Below are positions 1-8,312 of a stretch of DNA of 64,000 bases, one piece after another. Position numbers and translations under genes: made by a program. Source of the DNA: Erythrobacter sp. EC-HK427 (lineage in GTDB: Bacteria; Pseudomonadota; Alphaproteobacteria; Sphingomonadales; Sphingomonadaceae); NCBI RefSeq assembly GCF_902498745.1, contig NZ_LR701479.1, positions 934,292 through 998,291 of the forward strand, in the 5' to 3' direction. The notes below the pieces were generated by a model. It did not search any database. It saw only the letters and a list, made by a program, of their open reading frames with translations, and was not told the origin of the DNA. Position 1 is the stretch's first letter. The number at the start of each line of letters is the position of its first letter.

Positions 1-283
1 GCCCGAACTCAGTTCCTACGCGCCGCGCCGCGCGGGTGAGACGGACGAAAGCCGCTTCGCTGCCCGCGTCGCGCTGGAAGAAGGCCGCTCGGCCACCGCG
101 CGCGAGGCGCAGAATTCGGTCAGCGACCAGCTGCTCGATGTTGGCGGCAGCTTCCGCCTGACCAACAATATCGATCTGACCGCCGGTGTGCGGGTGGAGC
201 AGGATCGCGACATCGTGCCGCTGCCCGATGTTGACCAGCAGGACAGCCAGGCCGTCTATATCGGCACGCAATTCCGCTTCTAA
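1..283 (+). CDS. Outer-membrane beta-barrel protein, C-terminal fragment
   Basis: The reading frame is open from the left edge of the window and ends in TAA at 281-283, giving 93 residues of the C-terminal end. The visible part has alternating polar and hydrophobic residues typical of beta strands and ends in GTQFRF. A C-terminal aromatic residue after a strand is the usual BAM recognition signature of outer-membrane barrels. It is followed by a strong terminator, so it is probably the last gene of its transcription unit. The specific family cannot be told from this fragment. Confidence 0.6.
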   Translation, partial: PELSSYAPRRAGETDESRFAARVALEEGRSATAREAQNSVSDQLLDVGGSFRLTNNIDLTAGVRVEQDRDIVPLPDVDQQDSQAVYIGTQFRF

Positions 284-306
284 CGTTTAGGAAATTCGTA
301 TGCCAA

Positions 307-328
307 GCCCCGCTCCGGCGGGGTTTTT
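307..328 (+). terminator. Rho-independent terminator after the barrel gene
   Basis: CCCCGC (308-313) pairs with GCGGGG (318-323) around a TCCG loop and is followed directly by TTTTT (324-328). It lies 24 nt after the upstream stop codon and points the same way. Confidence 0.85.
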
Positions 329-405
329 CTTTGCGCCCGCGCCAAGCCGTGGCCTAAGACTGCGCAAGAACAGAGCATCGACTCGACTTCATGGGAGAAG
401 ACAAT

Positions 406-1128
406 ATGGCACGTGTTGCAGTGGTCACCGGCGGAACGCGCGGTATCGGCAAGGCGATTTGCGAATCACTCAAGGCGGACGGCTTCACCGTTGTCGCCAG
501 CTATGCCGGGAATGACGACGCGGCCAAGCGCTTCACCGAGGAAACCGGCATCGCCACCTACAAATTCGACGTGGGCGATCACGAAGCCACATTGGCCGCC
601 TGCGCCAGAATCACCGATGACATCGGCCCGATTGATGTCGTGGTCAACAATGCCGGGATCACCCGCGACGGGACGCTGATGCGCATGAGCCTGCAGGATT
701 GGGAAGACGTGATGCGCACCAATCTGGGCGGCTGCTTCAACATGGCCAAGGCCACGTTCGAAGGCATGAAAGACCGCAAATGGGGCCGCATCATCAATAT
801 CGGCTCGATCAACGGGCAGGCGGGTCAATATGGCCAGGTAAACTATGCCGCCGCGAAATCGGGCATTCACGGCTTCACCAAGGCGCTGGCGCAGGAAGGC
901 GCGCGCTACGGCATCACCGTCAACGCAATCGCGCCGGGTTATATCGACACCGACATGGTCGCCGCCGTGCCGGAGAATGTGCTGGAGAAAATCGTCGCCA
1001 AGATCCCCGTCGGTCGCCTCGGCCAGGCGAGCGAAATCGCCCGCGGCGTGAGCTTCCTCGCATCCGAAGAAGGCGCGTTCATTACCGGATCGACGCTGTC
1101 GATCAATGGCGGGCAGCATATGTATTGA
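406..1128 (+). CDS. phaB: Acetoacetyl-CoA reductase (PHB synthesis)
   Basis: NADPH-dependent short-chain dehydrogenase/reductase of 240 residues, predicted to reduce acetoacetyl-CoA to (R)-3-hydroxybutyryl-CoA, the second step of polyhydroxybutyrate synthesis in the cytoplasm. The N-terminal cofactor loop TGGTRGIG is at about residues 8-15, followed by NNAG and the catalytic Ser and YAAAK (Tyr, Lys). The protein ends in NGGQHMY, typical of PhaB and FabG-like acetoacetyl-CoA reductases. An in-frame ATG lies at 391, but GGAGA at 393-397 is well placed for the ATG at 406, so that start was chosen. No phaA or phaC is in the window. A related FabG role is less likely given the C-terminus and length. 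Confidence 0.88.
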   Translation: MARVAVVTGGTRGIGKAICESLKADGFTVVASYAGNDDAAKRFTEETGIATYKFDVGDHEATLAACARITDDIGPIDVVVNNAGITRDGTLMRMSLQDWEDVMRTNLGGCFNMAKATFEGMKDRKWGRIINIGSINGQAGQYGQVNYAAAKSGIHGFTKALAQEGARYGITVNAIAPGYIDTDMVAAVPENVLEKIVAKIPVGRLGQASEIARGVSFLASEEGAFITGSTLSINGGQHMY

Positions 1129-1152
1129 TGGCGGTAGCGCGCGGGCGGTAGC

Positions 1153-1584
1153 TTACAGATCGCCGCCCGCGCTCTCGCCTTCGTCGTCGCTGCCGCTGAA
1201 TTCGTAGATGATGACCAGCAACGCCCACAAGCCAAGGGTGACCAGCAGATAATCGCTCACTCCTGCGATGAGCCCGTCAACACGCACCAAGTAGTAGTAT
1301 CCGGCAAGGGCAATGAAGAGCTGCACGGCAGACCAGACGCGCCGCGATGTGTTTGCAACGATGAGGATTAGCGCGATCACGGCTGAGGTCAGGACAAGGA
1401 TCACGGTGTAATCCTTCAACGGCAATTGCTGCAGTGACGAGAAATTGACGCCGATGATCGCGCCAAAGAAGATGTTGAGGGCGTTAATCGACGCCCGGCG
1501 CTCATCCGTACGCATTCTTCCAAGGCTGAAAATGGCGCGCAGGAATTTCCTGCCCCGGCTTTGCGACGGCACCGTCTCGGACAT
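1153..1584 (-). CDS. Small four-helix membrane protein, unknown
   Basis: A 143-residue protein I do not recognise. After a charged N-terminal stretch of about 40 residues it has four hydrophobic segments (starting INALNIFFGAII, YTVILVLTSAVIAL, AVQLFIALAGYYYL and YLLVTLGLWALL), then an acidic C-terminal tail (GSDDEGES). It is probably an inner-membrane protein. The frame extends upstream to 1623, but GGGGAGA lies just before the ATG at 1584, which decides the start. It lies tail to tail with phaB and has its own orientation in common with the LuxR gene upstream. Confidence 0.6.
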   Translation of the reverse strand: MSETVPSQSRGRKFLRAIFSLGRMRTDERRASINALNIFFGAIIGVNFSSLQQLPLKDYTVILVLTSAVIALILIVANTSRRVWSAVQLFIALAGYYYLVRVDGLIAGVSDYLLVTLGLWALLVIIYEFSGSDDEGESAGGDL

Positions 1585-1637
1585 AAGCGTCTCCCCTGTC
1601 AGGCCAACGCCTATCGCCTTCAACGGTGCTGCTCAAG

Positions 1638-2393
1638 CTATTCGAGCACGATGCCCACCACCCGCCATTCGCCGTCAACCCGCGCCAATGTCACCGTCTC
1701 GCTTGCCACGCCCGTGCGGTTGGCGAAGACGGTTTCGAACACCACGTCGGTATAGCCCTCGGGCCGGTCGGGCGATTGCACCGCGACGAGGCGGCGCGAG
1801 ACCGTAGCGCCCAGCGGAGCGCGCACGCTCGCCATCACGCGCTGCCAGACTTCCGGGGTGTTGAGCGCACGAAAGGCATGGCCGGTGCGGGCATAGCTTT
1901 CTTGCGCATTTCCGGCATCGACCAGTTCGAGCCATTCGCGCGCGGCGGTTTCCGCCTCGGTCGCCTGCACCTGGGATAGCGGGAACGTGTCGCCACCGCC
2001 CGCCGGAATGACGCCCAAGGCGAGCACGGCAAAGAATATCGACATAACAAGGCCTCCTGCAAGCAACGCCGCGCGGGGGATCCGCGCTTTCCATCCGTTG
2101 CCCGATGGCTCGCCTTGTGCGCCGGTTGTGCCTGCAGCAGCTTCCCCCAATTCGCTGTATACAAGCAATTGGGAGTGCCCGCTTTCCCATTCGCGCAGCA
2201 CGCGGGCCGCTTCCTTGCTGCTGGTGACACCCAGCTTGCGCCGCGCATGGCGCAGCCGCTCGTTCACCGTATGCACCGAAAGATCGAGCATCTGCGCTGC
2301 CGATTTCGCGTCATGGCCGTGCAGCAGCAGGCGAAGCGTTTCCCGCTCCTTTTCGCTCAGCGTGTTTGTGCGTTCGGCAAGATCATCCGCCAT
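1638..2393 (-). CDS. Membrane-anchored LuxR-type regulator with DUF4019-like C-terminus
   Basis: 251 residues. The N-terminal 65 residues form a LuxR/GerE helix-turn-helix (LSEKERETLRLLL, SAAQMLDLSVHTVNERL, RRKLGVTSSKEAAR). A linker leads to one hydrophobic transmembrane segment at about residues 110-133 (AALLAGGLVMSIFFAVLALG). The last 100 residues (REWLELVDAGNAQESY to GEWRVVGIVLE) resemble the DUF4019 fold, here on the far side of the membrane. This puts the DNA-binding domain in the cytoplasm and a possible sensor in the periplasm, so a signal could reach DNA without a phosphorelay. That topology is inferred. The target genes are unknown; the small membrane protein just downstream is one candidate. 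Confidence 0.78.
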   Translation of the reverse strand: MADDLAERTNTLSEKERETLRLLLHGHDAKSAAQMLDLSVHTVNERLRHARRKLGVTSSKEAARVLREWESGHSQLLVYSELGEAAAGTTGAQGEPSGNGWKARIPRAALLAGGLVMSIFFAVLALGVIPAGGGDTFPLSQVQATEAETAAREWLELVDAGNAQESYARTGHAFRALNTPEVWQRVMASVRAPLGATVSRRLVAVQSPDRPEGYTDVVFETVFANRTGVASETVTLARVDGEWRVVGIVLE

Positions 2394-2477
2394 CGCTCCG
2401 GATTAGGCCGCAGCAGCCGCGTCGCCCACCCCAAAAAATTCGTATGCGGGAGGATGGCGCTCGCCTAGGCTGAAGCC

Positions 2478-2717
2478 ATGCGCGAGATTTACCACCCGCC
2501 GGTCAAACGCTCGGTCGAGATCGCCGGGCACAAGACCTCGATCAGCCTCGAACCGCTGTTCTGGGATGTGTTGCGCGCGGCTGCGGAGCGTCAGCAGCTG
2601 CCTTTGAACGCCCTGATCGCGCGGATCGATGCCGAACGGCTGGAGGCCGCGCGTCCGCCCGGCCTTGCCACGGCAGTGCGGCTGTGGTGCGCTGCCGCTT
2701 TGCAAGACCGGGAATAG
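2478..2717 (+). CDS. Ribbon-helix-helix domain protein
   Basis: A 79-residue basic protein. It starts MREIYHPPVKRSVEIAGHKT (strand region) and continues with two helices (LEPLFWDVLRAAAERQ and LNALIARIDAERLE). This matches the single-domain RHH_4 type found in alphaproteobacteria. Such proteins are presumed dimeric DNA binders with few studied members. No strong Shine-Dalgarno is visible before the ATG. The start is nevertheless likely, because the RHH strand begins within the first ten residues. Confidence 0.75.
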   Translation: MREIYHPPVKRSVEIAGHKTSISLEPLFWDVLRAAAERQQLPLNALIARIDAERLEAARPPGLATAVRLWCAAALQDRE

Positions 2718-2728
2718 ACGGACTGGTA

Positions 2729-2884
2729 TCAGGCGGCGGGATGATCTCCGTCGTCGATCATATCCCAGGTGTCGCCAAAGGTGTCGTCCCCGCCCTTATC
2801 GAGCAGGCCTTCATCGCGCGCCTTTTCGAACATTTTGAAACCGGCAAAGGCAAGGCCCGCCAGCGCGGCAATTCGTATCCACAT
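2729..2884 (-). CDS. Small 51-residue protein with one membrane segment
   Basis: A small gene easily missed because of its length. The ATG is at 2884-2882 and a full AGGAGG sits 8 nt upstream on the minus strand, one of the best ribosome-binding sites in the window. The product begins MWIRIAALAGLAFAGFKMFE, a hydrophobic helix, followed by an acidic stretch (DEGLLDKGGDDTFGDTWDM) and ends in DHPAA. It is probably an inner-membrane-anchored microprotein. I do not recognise the family. It converges on the ribbon-helix-helix gene and diverges from galU. Confidence 0.65.
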   Translation of the reverse strand: MWIRIAALAGLAFAGFKMFEKARDEGLLDKGGDDTFGDTWDMIDDGDHPAA

Positions 2885-3028
2885 TTCAATATCCTCCTGT
2901 CACACACTAACACACGAAAGTGCATCTGGTTCTGCCAAAAGCCCAACACAGATGAAGTTGCGCTGACTGTTGCATTGGCGTGACAAGTGGCATTGACCGT
3001 TCCGGCTGCGGCGCGCAGTAAAGCGCGC

Positions 3029-3916
3029 ATGAGCAATCGCAAACCGATCCGCAAAGCCGTGTTCCCCGTTGCCGGGCTCGGCACCCGCTTTCTTCCTGCG
3101 ACCAAGGCGATTCCGAAGGAATTGCTCCCCATCGTCGACAAGCCGCTGATCCAGTATGCGGTGGACGAAGCGCGCGAGGCGGGGATCGAACAGATGATCT
3201 TCGTCACCGGGCGCGGCAAAACCGCCATCGTCGAACATTTCGATGTCGCCTACGAGCTGGAAACGACGATGACAGAGCGGGGCAAGGATCTGGCCGTGCT
3301 CGATTCCAGCCGCTTTACCCCCGGCGATATCATCACCGTACGCCAGCAAGTGCCGCTGGGCCTGGGCCATGCGATCTGGTGCGCGCGCGCGATTGTGGGG
3401 GACGAGCCGTTCGCGATCCTGCTGCCGGACGAAATGATGGTCGCCAACGCCAATGGCGGCAAAGGCTGCATGGCGCAGATGGTGGAAGCCTATGAGGAAG
3501 TGGGCGGCAATCTGATCTCGGTGCTCGAAGTGCCGCATGAAGCGGTGAGCAGTTACGGCGTGATTGATCCGGGCGAGGAATCGGGCGCGCTCACGCAAGT
3601 CAGGGGTCTGGTGGAAAAGCCGCCGGTTGCCGATGCGCCGTCGAACAAGATCATTTCCGGCCGCTATATTCTCCAGCCCGAAGTGATGCGCACGCTGGAA
3701 ACGCAGGGCAAAGGCGCGGGCGGGGAAATCCAGCTGACCGATGCGATGGCGCAGATGATCGGCCAGCAGCCGTTCCACGCGGTGACGTTTGATGGTCGCC
3801 GCTTCGATTGCGGCAGTAAGACGGGCTATGTCGAGGCGACGCTGGCGCTCGCGCTGGAGCGCGAGGACATGGGCGCCGAAGTGCGGGCGATTGCCGAACG
3901 CTTGCTCGCACGGTAG
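3029..3916 (+). CDS. galU: UTP-glucose-1-phosphate uridylyltransferase
   Basis: 295 residues. It makes UDP-glucose from UTP and glucose-1-phosphate for cell-envelope polysaccharides. The nucleotide-binding signature GLGTRFLPATKAIPKE is at residues 16-31, followed by KELLPIVDKP, the VEKP segment and FDCGSKTGY near the C-terminus, all in the expected order for bacterial GalU. The frame is open back to 2987, but family members start a few residues before KAVFPVAGLGTRF, so the ATG at 3029 was taken. It is monocistronic by position and ends just before a strong bidirectional terminator. Confidence 0.93.
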   Translation: MSNRKPIRKAVFPVAGLGTRFLPATKAIPKELLPIVDKPLIQYAVDEAREAGIEQMIFVTGRGKTAIVEHFDVAYELETTMTERGKDLAVLDSSRFTPGDIITVRQQVPLGLGHAIWCARAIVGDEPFAILLPDEMMVANANGGKGCMAQMVEAYEEVGGNLISVLEVPHEAVSSYGVIDPGEESGALTQVRGLVEKPPVADAPSNKIISGRYILQPEVMRTLETQGKGAGGEIQLTDAMAQMIGQQPFHAVTFDGRRFDCGSKTGYVEATLALALEREDMGAEVRAIAERLLAR

Positions 3917-3933
3917 ACTTGCTGCGGAATGCT

Positions 3934-3975
3934 GATACGAAAAAGGCGGGTCGTGTGACCCGCCTTTTTCGTATC
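3934..3975. terminator. Bidirectional terminator between galU and the M23 gene
   Basis: A perfect 19-bp inverted repeat (arms 3934-3952 and 3957-3975) around a GTGT loop. The arm contains GGCGGGTC flanked by AAAAA on one side and TTTTT on the other, so both strands read as a GC stem followed by a U tract. It separates the convergent galU and M23 genes. Confidence 0.92.
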
Positions 3976-3991
3976 CGCCTGTCAGACGGGC

Positions 3992-4690
3992 TTATTCCTC
4001 GGGGCCGCCGCGCGCTGCTGCTGCGCCGTAATCGAATTCGAGATTGGCGGTCATATAAGGGATCGGGTTCACCGGCGTGCCGCTCACGCGGACTTCATAA
4101 TGCAGGTGCGGGCCGGTCGAACGGCCGGTCGAGCCGACATAGCCGATCAGCTGGCCCATGCGAACGTGCTGCCCGGGAGCCACGGTGTAGCTGGAAAGGT
4201 GGGCGTAGCGGGTTTCGATATCGCCGCCATGCTCGATCTGCACATAATTGCCATACGAGCTGTAATATTGCGCCATTTCGACGAGACCGTCCGCCGTGGC
4301 GTACACCGGCGTGCCGCGCGGCGCGGCAAGATCGACGCCGTTGTGGCGGGCGCGGCGCTGCAGAATGGGGTGGTCACGCATCCCGTAACCGCTGGTGAGG
4401 CGCGCATCGCTCAAAGGCATGATCTGCGGCACGGACACCGCAGCGAACACCGGAGCGGGGGGGATGACATCGCCGGTGGTCGACACCACGCCGCCATCTT
4501 CGAGTGCTTCCCAGCTGGCGAAGAGTTCGGAGAATTCCTCGTCCGGGCCGGCTTCGTCAATTGCGGTGAGATCGAGCACGCCATCGGCGAGAACGGTGGG
4601 GTCGGCGGAAACAACCGGATCGTTCGCGAGCGCGGGTGACGACAGCATCACGGCGCCGGCTGCGAGAATTCCAGTGATCTTGACGAGCAT
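3992..4690 (-). CDS. Exported M23 (LytM-type) metallopeptidase
   Basis: 232 residues with a signal peptide (MLVKITGILAAGAVMLSSPA, cleavage near ALA at about 22). The M23 domain spans about residues 98-212. Zinc ligands and catalytic residues are all present: H116 and D120 in RHNGVDLAA, H164 in YAHL, and H195 and H197 in GPHLHYE. An intact set predicts a true peptidoglycan endopeptidase rather than a degenerate activator such as EnvC. The substrate is presumably the peptide cross-link in the periplasm. It is transcribed alone, converging on galU through the shared terminator. Confidence 0.88.
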   Translation of the reverse strand: MLVKITGILAAGAVMLSSPALANDPVVSADPTVLADGVLDLTAIDEAGPDEEFSELFASWEALEDGGVVSTTGDVIPPAPVFAAVSVPQIMPLSDARLTSGYGMRDHPILQRRARHNGVDLAAPRGTPVYATADGLVEMAQYYSSYGNYVQIEHGGDIETRYAHLSSYTVAPGQHVRMGQLIGYVGSTGRSTGPHLHYEVRVSGTPVNPIPYMTANLEFDYGAAAARGGPEE

Positions 4691-5073
4691 ACGATCCCTT
4701 GTCTTCGTTCTCAGGCGCTTTCGCGCCCTCGTCAGATCCGGGTCGAAGAGCCTTGTGGCGCCCCGGCCAAATCATCAATTTTGCGACCCTGCGGACGTTT
4801 CCCGCTGCGTTCGATGATGAGGTATGCGGGGAAAACTTAATGAGGCAATAGCCGTGAAGGCATCCCGCGATAGACCGCCTGCAACACGCGGCGAGTCGTT
4901 GAACAGTGGATTAACGATGCCCTGAAAGCACCTTTTGACACAATTTTTCGAGTGATTCTGCCGTTCGGCGCGTCCTGCCCGCCCGCCACGGCAAAAAGGG
5001 GTTGCCGGGGCGGGCGGACAGGCAAAATGCGCCGTCAAGCATTCTTTCGCGAGTCGCTGGTGCGGAGCCGAAC
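4691..5073. other. 383-bp gap containing a long GC hairpin
   Basis: No convincing gene is seen here. The notable element is a stem-loop at 4980-5016: a 15-bp stem with one mismatch (left arm CGCCCGCCACGGCAA) around a short G-rich loop. It lies downstream of bcp on the minus strand but has no U tract, so it may stabilise the 3' end of the glnE-bcp mRNA or act as a Rho-assisted terminator. The M23 promoter should lie between this hairpin and 4690, but no convincing -35/-10 pair was found. Confidence 0.5.
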
Positions 5074-5550
5074 CTACAGCGCCTTTGCCGCCGCCAGCAC
5101 GTCTTCCGCGTGGCCCTTCACCTTCACCTTGCGCCAGACCTGCGCGATGGTGCCGTCAGGGCCGACGAGAAAGGTGCTGCGTTCCAGCCCCATATAGCTC
5201 TTGCCATACATCTGCTTCTCGACCCAAACGCCCAGCGCATCGGCCAGACCATCGGTTTCCGGATCGCTGGCGAGCGGCGCTGTCAGGCCGTGCTTGGCGA
5301 TGAAATTCTGGTGCTTCTTGGCCGAATCCTTGCTCACCCCCAGCAGCGCGACGCCCGCCGCGTCGAAATCGGCCTTCAGCGCAGAAAAATCCTTGTTCTC
5401 GGTGGTGCAGCCGGGCGTGTTGTCCTTCGGGTAGAAGAACACGACCAGCTTTTGCCCCGCAAAATCGCTTGGGCGAACGGTGCCGCCATCGGGCGTTTCC
5501 ATCGCCACATCGGGCATCGCGTCTCCAATATCGGGGTGTCCTGACATCAT
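5074..5550 (-). CDS. bcp: Peroxiredoxin of the BCP/PrxQ family, single cysteine
   Basis: 158 residues, a thiol peroxidase that detoxifies peroxides in the cytoplasm. The peroxidatic cysteine is C48 in the motif DNTPGCTTEN, followed by the usual thioredoxin-fold segments (GVSKDS, FLVGPDGTI). The resolving cysteine common in BCP (five residues after the first) is replaced, and no other cysteine exists in the protein, so it must work as a 1-Cys enzyme needing an external thiol. The ATG at 5550 overlaps the glnE stop as ATGA, and GGAG lies just upstream, so translation is coupled to glnE. Confidence 0.9.
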   Translation of the reverse strand: MMSGHPDIGDAMPDVAMETPDGGTVRPSDFAGQKLVVFFYPKDNTPGCTTENKDFSALKADFDAAGVALLGVSKDSAKKHQNFIAKHGLTAPLASDPETDGLADALGVWVEKQMYGKSYMGLERSTFLVGPDGTIAQVWRKVKVKGHAEDVLAAAKAL

Positions 5551-8204
5551 ACTATCTCCAGTTGCTGGCCGAAATGGCGTTCCCATTGAATGGCGATGCC
5601 TTGCCGCGCTTCAAGCAATGCCTGCAACAGGGCCGGATAGCTCTCCTGCCCGCAGGCCTTGGCGAGCGCGGGCTTGGCGGCATCATGCGGCTCGCTCCCA
5701 TCGGGCGCGAACAGCCGCTGGGCGACCAGAAAGCGGGTGAGCATTAGGTGATTGTCGGCATGGCTCGCGGGGAGCAGCCCTGCACTGGCCAATCCGCCAA
5801 TCGCGTGCTCCAGCCCCGGATGAAGCGCAATCCCCTCGCGCAATTGCAGATAGTGGACAAGGAATTCGCTATCGACCAGCCCTCCGCGCAGCAGTTTGAC
5901 ATCGAGCGGCCCCGATGGCGGCTTGGCGGCGAGCACATCGGCGCGCATTTTGATCACATCTTCGCGCAAAGTGGCAGGATCGCGCTTCTGGCCGAGAACG
6001 TCCGCGATGATGCGTCCCAATTCCTCCTGCGCCTTTGCCGACCCGTAGATAGGGCGCGCGCGGGCGAGCGCCATATGCTCCCACGTCCACGCATCCTCGC
6101 GCTGGTATTTCCCGAAGGCGGTGAGGCTGACCGCCAGCGGCCCCTGCTTGCCTTGCGGGCGCAGCCGCGTGTCCACTTCATACAGCGCGCCTTCCGCCGT
6201 CGGCACGCTCAGCGCGGCAGTGACGCGAGTGGCGAGGCGGTTGAAATAGAGCGTCGATGACAAGGGCCGCCGCCCGTCCGATTCCGCGCCGAAATCGCCG
6301 GTAAACAGGAACACGATGTCGAGATCGGACGCATGGGTCAGCGCCCCGCCGCCCAGCCGTCCGAGGCCGAGAATGACCAGCTCATGCCCGGCAATTTGGC
6401 CATGCGTCGCGGCAAATTCCTCCACCGCCGCATCCGCTCCGGTGCGCACAGCGGCTTCGGCCACGCGGCACAGCCCCTCGGCAATGGCGAGCGGATCGTG
6501 CACCGCCTCGATCATCTGCACGCCCGCCGCAAAGCGTTCATCGCCGACGACTTGGCGGATGCGGCCCAGCCGCGCTTCGTAATCGCCGCTCTCGCAGCGG
6601 GCCATCCGTGCGGCGAGCGTGGCGATGTCTGCTGGCAGATCGAGCGCGGAGGCATCGATCAGCGCGTCGAGCAATTCGGGCCGCCGCGCCAGCGCATCGG
6701 CAAGCGGCTGCGACAGGGTGAGCACGCGCAACACCCTTTCGAGCAGGCCGGGCCGTTCCTCGAACAGGCGGAACAGGTTGATCGCGGTCGGCAGGCGCGA
6801 CAGGAAGGTTTCCCAGCGCGCCAGCGACCGGTCAGGATCGGGCGCAGCGACCAGCGCGGCAAGCAGATCACCCTGCATCGCATCGAAGGCCTTGCGCGCT
6901 TCACTGGTGCGCAGCGCCCGCGTCGCCTGCTTCCAATGCGCAACGCGCGCGTCAAAATGGTCGCGGAAGGCATCGGGCACGCGAACCGCCACGGGGCGCG
7001 CATCCTCTTCGCCGAGCAGATCATCATAGCGCGCGCCCACCGCCTCGGTAATGTCGCGCAATTCGGCGAGCAGCGCCGCGCCATCGGCCAGCCCGTCCAG
7101 CCGCGCCACCGCGTCTATCGCATCGGCATTCACCGGCACCGCATGGGTCTGCCGGTCTTCGACCATTTGCAGCCGGTGCTCGATCATCCGCAGCCGGTCA
7201 TAGCTTTCGCCCAACACGCGCGCATCCTCCGCGCCGATGATCTCCGCCGCTGCCAACGCATCGAGGGCCGCGCGCGTGCCGCGACAGCGCAAGGCGGGAT
7301 TGCGCCCGCCATAGATCAGCTGGTGCGTCTGCGCGTAGAATTCGATCTCGCGGATGCCGCCGCGGCCCTTCTTCACATCGAACCCCGGCCCCGGCTCGCG
7401 CGGGCCCTTGTATGAACTGCGGATGCGCGCCGTGAGGCGGCGGATTTCCTCGATCGCGGTGAAATCGAGGCTTCGCCGCCAGACGAAGGGGCGGATATCG
7501 TCAAGAAACGCCTCGCCAGCCGCGATATCGCCCGAGCAGGCGCGGGCGCGGATAAAGGCGGCGCGCTCCCACGCCAGCGCGCTGCTCTCATAATGCGAGA
7601 TCGCGCCGTTCACTGGAATGGCCAGCGGGCTGACTTCGCTCGCCGGGCGCAGCCGCAGATCGACGCGCAGGACATAGCCCTCGGGCGTGGGCTTGGAGAG
7701 GAGCTCGACCACCTGCCGGGCATAACGTTGCGCCGCCTCGCCCGGCTCGTCGCGCTCGCGCCGCGCCAGCCTTGCGGGATCGAACAGCAGGATGGGATCG
7801 ATATCCGAAGAATAATTGAGTTCCCCCGCGCCCTGCTTGCCCAAAGCCAATGCGATAAAGCCGGTGGTGTTCGCTCCCGGCACGCGCTGCGCCACCGCCG
7901 CCGCCATCGCGCTGTCGAGCGCGCGGTCGGCAAACCCGCTGAGTTCGCGCAGCACTTGCGAAAGCGGGAAGGCTCCTGCCAGATCGCCCACCGCCAGCAC
8001 CACAGCGAGCGCAAGCCGCTCGCGCCGCAAGGCGATGCCAACATCACCAGCCCCTTCGCCGCTCGCCTTGGCGGCTGCCAGCGCCGCATCGGCATCGCCC
8101 GCAGCCAGCAGCGCGGCAATGTCTGGCCGCCGCTCCAGCGCGCGGCGAAGGAACGGCGCATGCTGCCGCGCGCGGTCGAGTGCGGATTGCCAATCGGGAG
8201 CCAT
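5547..8204 (-). CDS. glnE: Glutamine synthetase adenylyltransferase / adenylyl-removing enzyme
   Basis: 885 residues from the ATG at 8204; the frame also offers a TTG at 8225. The enzyme adenylylates and de-adenylylates glutamine synthetase in response to PII, controlling nitrogen assimilation. Both nucleotidyltransferase domains carry their acidic pairs: SDIDPILLFD in the N-terminal half and SDLDIVFLFT in the C-terminal half, with the linker DVKKGRGGIREIEF and the C-terminal counterpart DVKLLRGGLVDSEF. It is somewhat shorter than enterobacterial GlnE (about 945). It overlaps bcp by 4 nt. The upstream gene is divergent. Confidence 0.93.
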   Translation of the reverse strand: MAPDWQSALDRARQHAPFLRRALERRPDIAALLAAGDADAALAAAKASGEGAGDVGIALRRERLALAVVLAVGDLAGAFPLSQVLRELSGFADRALDSAMAAAVAQRVPGANTTGFIALALGKQGAGELNYSSDIDPILLFDPARLARRERDEPGEAAQRYARQVVELLSKPTPEGYVLRVDLRLRPASEVSPLAIPVNGAISHYESSALAWERAAFIRARACSGDIAAGEAFLDDIRPFVWRRSLDFTAIEEIRRLTARIRSSYKGPREPGPGFDVKKGRGGIREIEFYAQTHQLIYGGRNPALRCRGTRAALDALAAAEIIGAEDARVLGESYDRLRMIEHRLQMVEDRQTHAVPVNADAIDAVARLDGLADGAALLAELRDITEAVGARYDDLLGEEDARPVAVRVPDAFRDHFDARVAHWKQATRALRTSEARKAFDAMQGDLLAALVAAPDPDRSLARWETFLSRLPTAINLFRLFEERPGLLERVLRVLTLSQPLADALARRPELLDALIDASALDLPADIATLAARMARCESGDYEARLGRIRQVVGDERFAAGVQMIEAVHDPLAIAEGLCRVAEAAVRTGADAAVEEFAATHGQIAGHELVILGLGRLGGGALTHASDLDIVFLFTGDFGAESDGRRPLSSTLYFNRLATRVTAALSVPTAEGALYEVDTRLRPQGKQGPLAVSLTAFGKYQREDAWTWEHMALARARPIYGSAKAQEELGRIIADVLGQKRDPATLREDVIKMRADVLAAKPPSGPLDVKLLRGGLVDSEFLVHYLQLREGIALHPGLEHAIGGLASAGLLPASHADNHLMLTRFLVAQRLFAPDGSEPHDAAKPALAKACGQESYPALLQALLEARQGIAIQWERHFGQQLEIV

Positions 8205-8312
8205 CGCTGGCGTCTTTGCCCCCAAGCCGCATGGCCCGCAAGCCTGCCCATGCCCGCCCGTGCCCGGCCGTGCCCGCTTGTGCTAGCCCGCGCCGGGTGC
8301 CAGATAGCGCGC

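Noticed and set aside
4935-4940. TTGACA resembling a -35 box
   Set aside because: No -10 box at suitable spacing and no gene downstream on that strand.
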